Assembly: GCF_030463565.1 (NCBI RefSeq)
Contig: NC_134659.1
Location: 7,262,511-7,326,510 of the forward strand
DNA: 64,000 bases
Direction of reading: 5' to 3'
Source: Pelecanus crispus
Lineage: Eukaryota; Chordata; Aves; Pelecaniformes; Pelecanidae
Made by a program: the position numbers and the translations under genes
Shown: piece by piece, positions 1 to 11,662 of the stretch
Numbering within the stretch: the stretch's first letter is position 1
How the letters are laid out: every line of letters begins with the position of its first letter
Notes under the pieces: generated by a model
Database searches by the model: none
Told to the model about the DNA's origin: nothing
What the model saw: the letters and a program-made list of their open reading frames with translations, nothing else

Positions 1-541
1 AGCACCACGCAGCCGCTCGCTCACTCCCCCTGCTCCGGTGGGATGGGGGGGAGAATTGGAGGAGTAAGAGTGAGAAACACTCCTGGGGTGAGATAAGAAC
101 AGTTTAGTAATGGAAATAAAATAAAGTAAAATAGTAGTAGTAATAACAACAATATAATAATAACAGTAATAATAATATACAAAGCAAGTGATGCGCAATG
201 CAGTTGCTCACCACCCGCCAACCAATGCCCAGCCCGTCCCCGAGCAGCGATCGCAGCCCCCCAGCCAACCCCCCCAGTTTCTATACTGGGCATGACGCCG
301 TATGGGATGGAACAGCCCTTGGGGCAGTTTGGATCAGCTGTTCTGGCTGTGCCCCCTCCCAGCTGCTTGTGCCCCTGGCAGAGCATGGGAACCTGAAATG
401 TCCTTGCCTGGGGTGAGCAGTACTGAGCAACAACTCAAACATCGGTGTGTTATCAGCGTTATTCTCATACTAAATCCAAAACGCAGCACTGTGCCAGCTA
501 CTAGGAAGAAAATTAACTCTATCCCAGCTGAAACCAGGACA
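1..541 (-). mobile_element. Avian endogenous retrovirus LTR (fossil, cut by the window edge)
   Basis: Read on the minus strand, this begins at 541 with TGTCCTGGTTTCAGCTGGGA and runs to a G-rich stretch ending near GAGCGAGCGGCTGCGTGG at position 1. This is the layout of an LTR family that I recognise as very common in bird genomes, probably ERVL-like; the family assignment is from memory. Its 3' end lies beyond the left edge, so target-site duplications cannot be compared. No retroviral internal region is visible to the right, so it is either a solo LTR or the 5' LTR of an element lying off the window. It holds no gene and looks old. Confidence 0.72.
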
Positions 542-734
542 AGAGGGAAGGGAACCAGCTGAAATTGTCTGCTTGTACAGGAGTGGGAAGGGGCTGGGGC
601 TGGGCTATGGCAGCCAAAAAGGCAGCGAGGTGCATCCCGCTTTGGTCTCAGACATGAGCTCAAGCGGGATTTGAAATGAGGAAAGCCATCGGGATGAACC
701 ACAGAAAGCACCTTGGGAACAAAACCTCGCTCCA

Positions 735-905
735 AGCCAAAAAAAATTATAAAGAATAGATATAAATAATAAAAATTATAAAATAATAAACAATAAAGAC
801 ATAACAGGAACAATATTAATATATAATGTATAATCACTACTATAAATAATAAAAATAAAAAAATATAAATAATACATAGTTGTATATAATATAACTATAT
901 AAAGC
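735..905. repeat. AT-rich low-complexity segment
   Basis: A run of A/T-dominated sequence with recurring ataata and aaataataaa words and almost no G or C. There is no coding potential and no recognisable transposon end. Confidence 0.7.
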
Positions 906-1185
906 TCACAAAGTCCAGTCTTACCCTGCCGTTACCTAAGCAGCTTTCAAAGGCTGTGCCCGGGTTCAAGATCAGCCGATGGCGCCCAAGCCGAGCAGCC
1001 GCAGATCCCCGCGGGCAAAGCCAAAGGCAGAAAAGCACCGACCCGTCCTGCTGCAGGAGCAGCACACGGCGCCGGGGGGCACTGCGAGTTGCCGTAGAGA
1101 GAAATTTGGGGAGGGAGCAATGATTTATGCTTGGTGTAAAAGCGGGATGGGTTTGATGTGTATTTTAGGGGAGGAAATTTAGCGT

Positions 1186-1262
1186 AGAATAGCACAGAAC
1201 AGAACCAAACCGAACCGAAGGGAAGAGAATAGAATAGAATAGGACAGAACAGAACAGAACAT
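1186..1262. repeat. Degenerate (AGAAC/AGAAT)n simple repeat
   Basis: Tandem pentamers of the types agaac, gaacc and agaat fill this stretch. It is an imperfect microsatellite with no sign of a gene. Confidence 0.75.
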
Positions 1263-4070
1263 TTTCCTGCTGTTTGGAAACCATACATGCAATTATTTTA
1301 GGTATTGAATATTGAGATCTGGGAGCGTCACCAGGATGCGGCGCTGGGTTTGTGACACCTCGGCCGTGTCCTGGCCAGGTCCCAGCCCACGCTGGCTTGT
1401 ACAGCCGGGCACCGTTCACCTTGGAACCAGCACATGAAACAGCGCGTGGGGAAACGCGCGTGTGGGAGGACGAGAGGGGCGCTTGGCACCGCGCCGTGCA
1501 GGGAAAGCAGCTCACGGGAAGCAAACAGCCCCCCATGCTCCTGATTACCAGGGCTGTGTTGATTTTTCCTCCCCGTCCCCGCAGGATGACGTGAGCTTTT
1601 GCTTTGCTGCTTGTGCTTTTTCCCCTGCGTGGAGGTTTCCACCTCTTGGGGGGAAAAAAAAAAAAGCAGATTTGCTAGGTTTTGCTTCCCTAAATGCACT
1701 TTGAAAGCAGCTTAGAAGTGGTCTTTTCTGCTAAACTGCAGGTAAAACCATGAAGGGACACGTCCCAGGCACGAGCGCAGGACAGGGGAGCAAGGGCAGG
1801 GACCCACTCAGGCTGCTCTGGACTACTCAGGACTTTTTCAATTTACAAATTGAAATCAAGACGGAGAGCCTGCTCTTGCAATGGGGGTTTCCCTCTATTT
1901 ATGCTGGAATCAAGTGATTTCCCACGAAATTGTCACCTCCTGCAGTTTAAAGCCACCAGGAGATTGGCGATTCCCACCAGGCAGCACTGCCCCAGGGTCT
2001 GGGGAGTCCCCCCAAAATGGGAATTGAGGATGGCAAGAAGCTGTTCCGTTGTTTTATTTCTTTTTGCTGTTGTTTTTTCTGCTAGGAGAAAATCACTTGC
2101 AATATTTTCCACTGGGACATGTCTAAAAAACAACTTTAAAAAAAAAAAACCAAACCAGTTCTTTCTGCACATTTCCAAGCTTGTGGGCCAGAAGCAGGTA
2201 ACAAAGTAAGGCAGCTTAATAAAAGAAACCCAAACCATGAAGCTACATATTTTTTAAAGAATATTATGAAACACTGTGCTTTTTTCCTGACTTTTTCCCC
2301 CTCTGTATTGCTATGGGACCCCTTTCTATTGCCCCGTGCCACCAAGCAATGGGTATCATAAACTCACCTGCCTCACCTGGGGAGATGCACGGTCCCCGCT
2401 GCAGGATTTGTCTTTTGTAAATAAAGAGCACCACTTCTGGTGTGTAAAAAAAACTAACTAAAATCAACCCAGTCATTGCAATGTTTTATTTTCACCAAAT
2501 TCACAATAATTTTTCAGGAGGAGAAACAAGTGCAAGGAAGCTTTCACCCAGCATCAAATGCCAAATCTCAATTACTTTACTCTCCATGGTCCGCCACAGC
2601 CACACAGCTGCTGTCCTTTGGGGTCCTTAGAATAGAAACAGTTGCTGCTATAGCACCGAAACGCACCAAAATCCACCAAACCCTACCAACGGGGAGGGCC
2701 CGGAGCACAGCGGGTGCCGCTGCTCCCGGCACTGGACCCCAGGCACGTTCCGGGAGCAGCTCTGAGTGCACGCGTTCAAACCCCCAAAATAAGCTTTGCC
2801 TTTAAGCATGGCTTCTGCTTGAAAGGAAACCAGTCGGGGTGGGTTGGTTTTGGTTTGGGTTTTTTTTTTTCTGTAAAAGCTGATTATTCTTTTTTATGTC
2901 TTTTCTTTCTTTCTTTTTATTTATTATTGCCGGGGGTTGCTGTAGGAAGCAGGAGGGAAGCTCAAGTGATACACGGTGTTTCCACAATATGTTTTTAAGA
3001 GGGGGACTGAAAGCACGTGTCTGAGAGACCTTTTAGCACATTTAATTAACGGGAATATCCCATTCTCCTCTCAAATTCGACCAACATAAAGAGAGGCTCC
3101 CAAACCTCATATGGTGCCTGAACCTAAGGCAGATGCTGAGGCTGGAAAACATTTTCCTACATCCCAAAGACCCACATCTGGCACCACACGGCTCCAGCTT
3201 CAGCCTCTGCCAAACACATTGCGGTGCTTGAACTTTGAGGAAACCCATTCCTTAGTTCCCCACAGCTACTTGATATCAATTTCTTTTAATTGCAGGCTAG
3301 ATTAGATCACCCATCACCAGCTTGAAGAAAAAAAAAACCGCTGATAAAATACAATCGGGCAATATCACGATGGGAATTATTGTTACAGAAATGGTTTATC
3401 CCATAGGAATTGCAGGGAAACTGCTAACGCTCCCCACAAAAGGAAGTTTCTGCCCCTCTGATTTTTGTCTTTCCTAGTGCATGACTGCAAAGTTTAAAAA
3501 TAATTAAAGTCAGGTCTCCACCACCACCTTCACTGCTGGGCTCAGCCCTGCAGACGCTTTGGCAGATGAAACGATGCTGCTCAGCTTCACGTCCCAAATT
3601 TTACCGTGCGCCAGGATAAAAACCACAGGAGGAAGCTCTCGGCTGCTGGCTGCTCGGCGTCTACTTTCACTCTTCCCAAATTGCATCACCCTTGATTTTT
3701 ACTGTATAAAATAAAGGAGGGAGGTGAAAGCTAGCTGACAGCATCCATTACATGCAGACAACATCTTGTTAAAGGGATTTTTGAGGCCACAGACATTTGC
3801 CACACACGGTCCTTCAATCCACTCCTCTCAGAGGATGCTGGAGCCAGGTCCTGCTCCGGGCTGGGGCAGAGCTTTGCTAAGCCACTGTCGGAGCAGCTTG
3901 GCTTGACCGTGCCTCAGTTTCCCCATATAACGTACAGCTTATAACAACACTGTCTACCCTTGGAAAAGCACTTTTAAGGTTTCCTGGCACTATGTGGGCA
4001 CCCGGCGGCCATGGGAGAGGGCAAGAAATGGGTGCTGGGAGCTCACGGATGGAGAGCCAGGAGCATCACC

Positions 4071-7000
4071 CTAAAAATCAATGTTCTTGAAGTTGATGGA
4101 GCAGCGGTAGCGGCCGTCGAGGAATCTGGAGCATATGAAGTTGGGCAAACATGGGCAGGTGTGGTGCTGGCGCTTCCCGAAGAAAGGGACCTGCAGAGAG
4201 ACATGGGAGAGATGCGGGAGAGGTGAGAGCGGCAGGGCTCTGCTGCAACCAAAAAATTATCAAATGGGATCAAAGCCCTGAGAAAATCTCTGGCTCTTCT
4301 CAGAGGTTTAATGGGGATATGCCTGAAATTAATTTTTGATCCTTCTGAAGCCCTTCGCTCCTTCCTTGTGCAAGCAGAAGGTGCAGCATCATTAAATCTT
4401 GCTCCCACCGTGCAAAATCAATATGGGAGCACAGAGTGGGACGCTCCCCCCGCGGCCGGGATGCTGCCACTAAATCCTCCCAGAGGAGGGATTGCAGCAG
4501 TGTCGCGCTTTGGGCTAATCCCGGTGCGCTGGGGTTTCTTATCGGACAGAAATGATGGTGCTGGGGCGGCTCTGCAGCATTAACTTGGCTTCTCCTCGCT
4601 TGGCAGAGCATTTACGACTCAATTTCGAGCAGTGTGGCCTGCGCTTTTCTTTAAATGAATGGGGCAGGTGGCTCGGTCCCAGCTGCGAGCCAAGGTGCAC
4701 AGCACCCATGGGGCATCCCGAGGATTTAGGATGGCGCAGACAGGCAGGGGGTTGCTCAAAATACTTTAGAGGCTGAAACCAGCTGCACCGCGCCAGCTCG
4801 GGGACCACCACGATGCTGCCTGGAGCCTCATCCACCCCAGCCCCCCGACACCGACCCCCTTCTCCATCCCAGAGCTTTAACGGAGCTTTTCTCCCACGCA
4901 AGGAGCTTGGTGCCCTTTGCCCGGTCCTTATCCCCGCTCCCAGCCCCACCGGGCACCCCCCCGCCAGTACCTTGTGACTGAAGGGGTGGCACTCGTCCCC
5001 CTCCTGCCCCAGGGGGGTGCACATCCGCAACCCCCGCAGCCAGAGGCTGACGGCGCAGCAGGTCCCGCTGCCGCACTGCGGGTCCCGCTCGCAGGCCTGG
5101 GGAGAGGGACGACGATGGGTTAGTGCGGCAGCCCAGGAAAGCATGGCTATCCCTCTTCTTGGGGGGGGCCGCTGGAGAAATTAGCCCATGCCAAGCTGCT
5201 GGGTGTAGCCCCTTAACGGGGCTTTAAGGGAGAGGGTTTTTGGTGTTCCTAGCTCTCCCGTTTTGGGTTAAGCTGGGGAGGGTTTGGGTCAGGGCACGGG
5301 CTGGATTTGGGGCGATGGGGTTTGCAGGACGAAGGGGGAAATCCCTCGTGCGCGCAGTGATGGGAGGGACAGAGGAAAATTTTGCAGCCGCCCAACTTAA
5401 AAGCAGCATTGGGGCCAAGTCAGAGCAGCGGCGCTGAGGGATAAACTCACTGTCCGGATCCTCCGTCGTGTACACACTTCGCCCGTCTGAGCCTGTAAAA
5501 CCTGCTAAATAATGCAAATGCCCAGTGCTTTTTTTGTTGTTGTTAGTAGGGAGCAGAGTAATGCCAACAACTCAGCCTCTCCCCACCCAAGGCAGATGTA
5601 AAATGGAAAACAGGCACCTCTTTCCCCAGGATGGGGAAACTGAGGCACGGATGCAAATGCTGCACAGCTCACTGCCACACCTGGAAGCTCATGGGGATGT
5701 TGAGAAGAGGCGGACGGGACCTGCTTGGTGCTCGGGGTGCCCCCATTTTGCCCCCCAGGCTGTGTTGGCCATCACTAGAGCAGCTCGTTGCACCCCTGAC
5801 CCCTTCTCCCACCCATTTTCCTGACGTCAGGTTGGTAGCCAAAGAAGAACCGATGGGGCTCACCCAAACCCCCCTGGGGTCACCCCTTCCTTGGGGCACC
5901 TCTCCCCAGGAGCTCCCAGCCACAAGCCCATCACTTGTGCAGATGAAAAGGTGTGGAAATTGCAACTGGGGAAAAAAAACCACAAGGGCAATGGATAGCG
6001 CATAATTTTGGGGTGCAGCTCTCTCACAGGGGGGCAATAAGGGGATTTTCCAGAGTCTTCCCTTTCCTGAAGGGAACCTGATTCTCCTCGAGCATCCAAA
6101 GCACCTCGTAACACCCAAATGCTGTTAAAAATCAGATCTCAGCAACGAGATGGACCCTCACCTGCAAACTCTGGAGGGGGCTGATGGGGGCTGCAGGCAA
6201 CCAGGGCGCTGCGTGTCCAACCTCTTTTCTCTGGTTATTCAAAATGAGTCATTTAAGCCCTGGGAATTATTTCAGGAGCTGCTGGGTCTATTTGGCCCTC
6301 GATAGAGGTGGCTCCCCTTGACCTGGCTTGGCAGCTCGGGGTGCAGGTAGGGGTTGGGGAGATCCAGCCAAAAAAATCACAGGCTTGAAAGAAATAGGTC
6401 TGACTGTAAGGTGTGTCTGGGGAAAGAGGAGCCGAGAGCCAGCTGAAGTCAACCACAAAATCCCCATCAGTTGGGAAAAGTCAGGAGGCAGAGAGGCAGC
6501 CAGGATGTAAATGCTTCAACTAGGTTTTAAACAGGTTTTTTTCGCTGCCAGGGGAAAAAGGAGGGGGTTCAGCCAAGCCCGGCTTTGCTGAAACCAGCAT
6601 CGGGACTCCTGAAGCACCACAAAAGCCTGGATTCTGTCCCCAAAACTCGCTGCTCCTCTTGCTTTTAGCATCGCCCTTGGTCCAGCTCTTGCTCAGCAGC
6701 ACCAAGCTCTCGGACACACCGAGCCCCAAAACACAGCAGGGTAAGCATCGCACCTCTCCTTTGCATCCTGACATTGCCCCCCTCTTTTAATAATATCTCT
6801 TAATTTGGGAGGGAGAAAGACGCTCAGGTACTTGAGCCCTTGTTGGGAACATGCTCTGGGGCTTGCCCGTAAAGATATATTATTTTTTCCCTGCTGGAAA
6901 ACTTCCTAAAATCCCCCATTTCCCTGCGTGCCGGGTCTGACACGGTGCTGAGAAGAGCAGCAGAAAGAGCAGCTCACCGGCGTGACTTTACACTCACGTG

Positions 7001-7254
7001 GGCTGGGGCTGGCTGTAGGAACAGCATCCACGCGTCGGAAAAATGAGTAATAAATTGGGGGGGGGGGTTGGGAAATACCAACCCCGAAGCAAATAGCAAA
7101 AAGCACCGATTCCTGCCTTATTTTGCAAAACAATAATAAAAATCAATAAATCTCCCAGGCTGGGGGAGGAAGCGGCACTTACCCCGGTGATGACGGCGCC
7201 GGGGCAGGAGGTGATGAGCAGGAGCAAGCAGAGGGTTTGCAGGAGCCGGCCCAT
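4071..7254 (-). CDS. PROK1: Prokineticin 1 (EG-VEGF), complete 105-residue precursor, 3 coding exons
   Basis: Secreted cysteine-rich ligand of the G-protein-coupled prokineticin receptors (family knowledge), acting in endocrine-gland angiogenesis and smooth muscle. Coding exons on the minus strand are 7254-7183, 5096-4971 and 4190-4071; all have GT/AG borders and phase-0 joins, giving 24+42+39 residues and a stop. Residues 1-19 form a hydrophobic signal peptide ending SCPG. The mature chain is 86 residues and starts AVITGACERD, the N-terminus needed for receptor activation. All ten cysteines of the colipase-like fold are present (mature positions 7, 13, 18, 19, 31, 41, 59, 61, 67, 77), as is Trp24. 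The C-terminus KNIDF and LWLRGLRMC favour PROK1 over PROK2. The length equals that of human PROK1. It is divergent from LAMTOR5, with a TATA box 66-74 bp upstream of the start codon. No lesion is seen. Confidence 0.97.
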
Positions 7255-7318
7255 GGTGCCGGGGCAGGAGCCGTCTGCCCTGCGTCGCCAAGGTCTGCAG
7301 CAGCCCCGCGCCTCCCAC

Positions 7319-7328
7319 CCTATATAAC
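7319..7328 (-). promoter_or_regulatory. TATA box of PROK1
   Basis: The minus strand reads GGTTATATAGGG here, 65-75 bp upstream of the PROK1 ATG at 7254. That spacing allows a transcription start near 7290 and a short 5' UTR. It is a clear TATA element in an otherwise GC-rich leader and fits a tissue-restricted gene. Confidence 0.7.
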
Positions 7329-7330
7329 CC

Positions 7331-9700
7331 CGTCCAGCTCCGCCACCGTGGGCTTTTTTTCTTCCCCCTGATGATCTCAGAATAAGCAGATGAGACCTGA
7401 ATCTCTAATGGTATAAAAGAAATATTAATAAACCACCAAGGAAGGGAAAAAAAAAAAAAAATACCCACCTCTCCCACCCGCACCCACATCTCAGGGTTAT
7501 TTTTCAGCTAAGCCAACACAGCTGGATTTTCCAAGTACAACTCTATATCCATATTTATCCTTGACGGGTGTACTTAAGAATTTAATCAAGAATTTGTGAT
7601 TATTTAGCTTAAAGAAAACACACGAATAAAGTTAGCCTGTTACTTCTCAGCTCGTAAGAGCGCAGTGTGTAATAATGTGGCTCTGTGATAAATATCCTGT
7701 AGAAATAGAGACTCGGCTGCATTTATTTGTGAGAATAAAAGAAGGCAGAGAGGGAATAATATCTTTTTCAGTAACGAGGGTGTGTTGGAATCTGAATATA
7801 ATGTGTAAATATGTTGATTTATGGGTTGAAGTGTATCCCCCATACCTCAAATTGCATTTGGTGCATCTCCTGGGAGCACAAGGGAATAAGACCAGGGATT
7901 GCTGAAGTGGCTAAAAAGGCAGGCAAAGCTGGAATTATCGGCTTCTTTTTTAATTTGTACATTCTGGGAGGATGCAAGGGACAACATCCCAATGTGCTCA
8001 GGGATGGGAGGCCTCGACGAAAACACCCACCGGTCCCCACAGTCGCATCCATCAGGTGAGAGAGGAGCGAGAAATCTCTGCAGCCTCTGCGATGTGACGT
8101 CCCCACGGAGCTGGGGCCATTCATCGCCCACCGCCTTGTCCCATGCAGCCCCTTTGGGAGTCCAGCATTAAAAAAAAGAAAGAAAAAAAAAAAATTTAAA
8201 TACCTTCCATGGCCAATGCATGGTCCTGGGGTCCCACGGTCCAGCCTGGATTCGGCTGAGGACCCCCAAGACCAAGCTCCCAGAGCCCGCAGCTGTGCTG
8301 GCCGGGGCCGTGCAAGCAGAGACCGTGGCTAAGATCCTTTGCACAACAAGGGCAGGAAATAAAACTCCATTTTTCCCCCCCAAAATAAAGCTGGGTTTGC
8401 AAATCTGACCCAGCGAGATGGATTTTCCCAGCCCTGGGTTGCTAGGTACCATCCCTGTACTATCAGGGCTCCTCACCAGCATTATGAATTTTGTCCCTTC
8501 TGGCTTTTCCCACTGAGGAATAAACATCCCCGAGGCCAATTTTGGGGCTGCTCCCTGCCAGACCTGGTCCACAGGGGCAAATTAGGGACCGGGAACGGCT
8601 GGGGGGCTCAGCCCCAGGGGGGAAGCATGGCCCGAGGTGATGGGCTGGGATTTGAAATATGGGTTTGATTGGAGCCACGGGGTTTAATCGGGCTTTTGTG
8701 TTGAATTTCTTTTGTGAAGTATCAGTCCCGTGCTAAATTGTCTATTTAATTAAAAAATAGCCCTGGCATTTCCCTGCCTGGAGACCAGCACTTCTTTTGA
8801 TGTGGCAGCTGTTCTGCTGCTTCGCTAAAGTCTCCTCCACCTGGGCTTGAATTAATTAATCCCAACTCTCCCAAAAAGCCTCCCCTCCAGAAATCCTACA
8901 GCCAGGAATGGCTCAGGAGCGGTTGTTTCCTTGAGAAGGTGCTGGTGGGACGGGGAGGATGCAGCCCCCAGCCTCCATAGGGTATATTTGTATTTTTTGT
9001 CCTATGTTGTTTCCTGGAGGGAGGGAAAAAAAACCCTCAAAAAAAAGGCAATATAAGTCCAAGCCATCCCAGCAGGGTGGGATGCAGCGGGGAGCCCCAT
9101 GGCAATCGGGATCAGGGCTCTCGGTGCTGCCTGAGAGAGCTCCCAGCTCACCCAAGGGGAAAGAAAAATAAAATAAAAAATAAAAAACCCCACCGCACTT
9201 CACTTCCCCCATCAATAACATTTTAATTTTCCAACCTGACAAGCCAAGATCTATCGCCAGGCAGAGCCGGGAACGGCTTCAGCCGACACCTTATTAGCGT
9301 CACCGAGCTTCGCGACGCGCCCGCCATAAATTTCCTCCCCCTCGGCGCTGGCGGCGGGGCTGGGATTTGGGGGGGCTCCTCGCGGGAAAGCCGGGCTGAG
9401 CATCGCTTCGGCCACCGCTCTGCACCGTGGCAACGGCGCGGGGGGCCTGGCCCCCCAGCACCAGCCCAGCGCGGCCCTTCCTGCTGCACATAGTGGGCTC
9501 CAGCCCGCGTCCCCGCGTCCCCGCATCCCTCGCTGGGGCCCAGCTGCCAGAGGATGCTCTGGCCGGCGAGGGTGTGCGGCGGCACCGCCATTAAAACACC
9601 CCTTGAATTCCATTTTGCCGTGCAAATCCTGAGCGGTGCCGCGTGGCGGGGAGGGAAACACAAATAAACCACGCTCAGGAGCATAAAGGTGGAGAAAAGG
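7331..9700. other. Intergenic, between the divergent PROK1 and LAMTOR5 promoters
   Basis: No coding sequence is recognised. The part from 7370 to about 7850 is AT-rich with many TAAT, AATAAA and TTAAT words and could contain upstream PROK1 control sequence. A-rich runs occur at 7448-7461 and 8167-8198. GC content climbs from about 9240 toward the LAMTOR5 CpG island. Long overlapping reading frames in the GC-rich end are not protein-like. Confidence 0.55.
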
Positions 9701-10350
9701 GAGGGAAAATTCCCCGAGAACCGCAACTGTGGCACCCGCTCTGCGGGAAAATGGCCGCCCAGGGAGGGCTGCTGTGGGGGGCGAGGGGGTGCAGGGCCTG
9801 ACACCCCCAAATGAGGGCATGGTGCATGCGTGAGCCCGCGTTCTTTGCACGGAGCCCCGGGAGGCTCCCGGGGGTGCAGGAGGCGGGCAGAGGGATGGGA
9901 GCTGGTTGGGGTGTAAGCCTGGGTCGCCCCGAAGGAGCGGGGCGGGCGCCTTTCGCGCAGCCAGGCCTTTTGGCCCTGCCGAGCCGCCGTCGCCGCGCGT
10001 CACGTGGGCGAAGCCGCTGCCAGGAGCGGGCCGGGTAGGGCGGAAGTGGGGGGGGGGGCGCGCGGGGCCGGCGGCATGGAGGGGACGCTGGAGCAGCACC
10101 TGGAGGACACGTACGGGCCGGGGGGGGCACGGGGGGGGGACACGGGGGCACAGGGGCGGGGCTGGCCGCCCCCGCCGGGGCCGCGGGGTGGGGTGGGCGG
10201 GGAGCCGGGCCTAGGCCGGCCCGAGGCCCGGCGGGGGTTGCGGGGCCGCCCCGGCGCTGACGGCCGCTGTCTCCCCCCGCAGCATGAAGAGCCCGGCCGT
10301 GGTGGGCGTCCTCTGCACCGACTCGCAGGGGCTCAACCTGGGCTGTAAGT
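9700..10350. promoter_or_regulatory. CpG-rich promoter of LAMTOR5
   Basis: GC-rich, CpG-dense sequence with no TATA box surrounds the first LAMTOR5 exon, as expected for a housekeeping gene. It includes the E-box at 9999-10006 and extends through exon 2. The transcription start was not determined; it must lie upstream of 10076. Confidence 0.65.
9999..10006 (+). promoter_or_regulatory. CLEAR-like E-box (GTCACGTG) upstream of LAMTOR5
   Basis: GTCACGTGGG begins 77 bp before the LAMTOR5 ATG and matches 8 of 10 positions of the GTCACGTGAC consensus bound by TFEB/TFE3/MITF (established for lysosomal genes). LAMTOR5 encodes a lysosome-surface protein, so the site makes biological sense. A USF or MYC/MAX site is equally compatible with the sequence. 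Confidence 0.5.
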
Positions 10351-11662
10351 ACCGGAGCACCGCCGGGGGCTGGGGGGCAGCGGGGCCTGCCCCACCGGAG
10401 ACCCCGGGCTGGGGGTAGCGGGGCCTGCCCCGTCCCTGCAGGGACTGCGGGGGGCTCCGGGCCCAGCCCTGCGGGAGCCCTCCCGGAGCCCTCCCAGCCT
10501 GCGGGGGCTTCCCACGCACCCCGGGGGCACCAGGCCCTGCCCCACCGCAGCCTTCACCCCCCCAACCCCTTTCCGGTGTCCCCAGGGTCCCTCTAGCACC
10601 CACCTGCACCACGGTACTCAGCTTCCCACGCACACCGGAGGAAACCAGAGCCAGCTCCTCCTGCCGCTTCAGTTCAGGCTTTTTGGTGGTTTGAGGGCAA
10701 CAATTCGGGGAGAAGCTGCATCAGCCCACAGGGGAGGCAAACGGGCCCGAGCAGGAGCAGCCCCCTTGGCCCTGGGGGGCGGCTGCTTCACGCGAAGCAC
10801 TGTCACGGCACGCGTGGCTTCAGCCGACGTCTCCCACCTCTCGCAGGTCGAGGAACCCTCTCGGATGAGCACGCCGGCGTCATCTCCGTCCTCGCGCAGC
10901 AGGCAGCCAAGCTCACCTCCGACCCGACCGATACACCCGTGGTGTGCCTGGAGTCGGACAGCGGGTGAGTTTCCAGCCGGGGGTGCCGCTTTTGCCCCCT
11001 CCGTTCACCTTTCCCCCAGCCTTGGGGCCCTCCCCAGAGTCAGATCCCCAGAGCAGCTCTCCTCATCTGGAGCTCAGCTGGCAGATGTGGAGGAAGCCCC
11101 ATCGCTGAAGCCACGGCGGGAATCATAGAATCACAGAATCGTTTAGGTTGGGAAAGACCTTTAAGACCATCCAGTCCAACCATTAACCTAACACTGCCAA
11201 GTCCACCACTAAACCAATTAAGGGCAGAGTCATAATTTCATGTTTCCTGGCTTGGGGGCTGGATTATTTTTAATGAAAGTAAAACTAGGAATCATTAAGG
11301 TTGGAAGGGACCTCTAAGATCATCAGTCCAACCGTCAACCCAACACCACCATGCCCACTAAACCACGTCCCAAAGTGCCACGTCTGCCCTTTTTTTTGAA
11401 CCCCTCCAGGGATGGGGACTCCCCCACCTCCCTGGGCAGCCGTAGGCATGTGAATTCACTGGATTAATGAGAACTCAAGGAGCAGGAACCATAAAAGCAG
11501 TAGGAAACCTTTCAGGGGGTGGTGGCTACTGCAGCCCTATACTTCTTCCACACTCGGGATCCCCCAGCTCCTCAACTGCCTCCGCACTATCCTTCTTCTA
11601 GGAATATCATGATCCAGAAGCATGACAGCATCACTGTAGCAGTGCACAAGCTAGCATCCTGA
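10076..11662 (+). CDS. LAMTOR5: LAMTOR5 (HBXIP), Ragulator complex subunit, complete 91 residues, 4 exons
   Basis: Subunit of the pentameric Ragulator scaffold that anchors Rag GTPases on the lysosome and lets amino acids activate mTORC1 (family knowledge). Exons are 10076-10110, 10283-10344, 10847-10964 and 11602-11662; all borders are GT/AG and frames join cleanly. The protein starts [12 protein letters not shown] and ends VAVHKLAS. It is 91 residues, the same as the human short form, with a roadblock-type fold running through [15 protein letters not shown] and [15 protein letters not shown]. The start is fixed by the conserved N-terminus in a good GCGGC context. Intron 3 contains two CR1 fragments. 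The gene lies head-to-head with PROK1 and upstream of SLC16A4 on the same strand. No defect is seen. Confidence 0.97.
11121..11217 (-). mobile_element. CR1 LINE 3'-end fragment
   Basis: Begins with aatcatagaatcacagaat, the reverse complement of the octamer repeat that ends avian CR1, followed by ggttgggaaagacc and the rest of a CR1 3' UTR. It is 5'-truncated, about 97 bp, non-coding and in LAMTOR5 intron 3. Confidence 0.85.
11290..11441 (-). mobile_element. Second CR1 LINE fragment
   Basis: Starts aatcattaaggttggaagg and continues through ccagggatggggact and cctgggcagc, typical CR1 3' sequence read in reverse. It is about 150 bp and is separated from the first CR1 fragment by roughly 70 bp of unrelated sequence. 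Both lie in the same orientation. Confidence 0.85.

Larger units (their letters stand above)
542..4070. other. Non-coding stretch left of PROK1
   Basis: No open reading frame here resembles a known protein. The stretch contains an AT-rich low-complexity segment at about 735-905, a pentanucleotide repeat at 1186-1262 and several short A or T runs. The part next to 4070 must contain the PROK1 3' UTR (minus strand). The nearest minus-strand ATTAAA-type polyadenylation motif lies at about 3284-3289 and AATAAA-type motifs lie near 2918, but neither can be assigned with confidence. Confidence 0.6.

Noticed and set aside
4539-5144. 201-residue minus-strand frame as a complete protein
   Set aside because: Only its 5096-4971 part is real: it is PROK1 exon 2, bounded by good splice sites. 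The rest is intron read-through.
9251-10151. Minus-strand frames of 158-282 residues beside LAMTOR5
   Set aside because: They lie in the CpG-rich LAMTOR5 promoter, have Arg/Pro/Ala/Gly-rich translations and overlap each other in different frames. They are explained by GC content.
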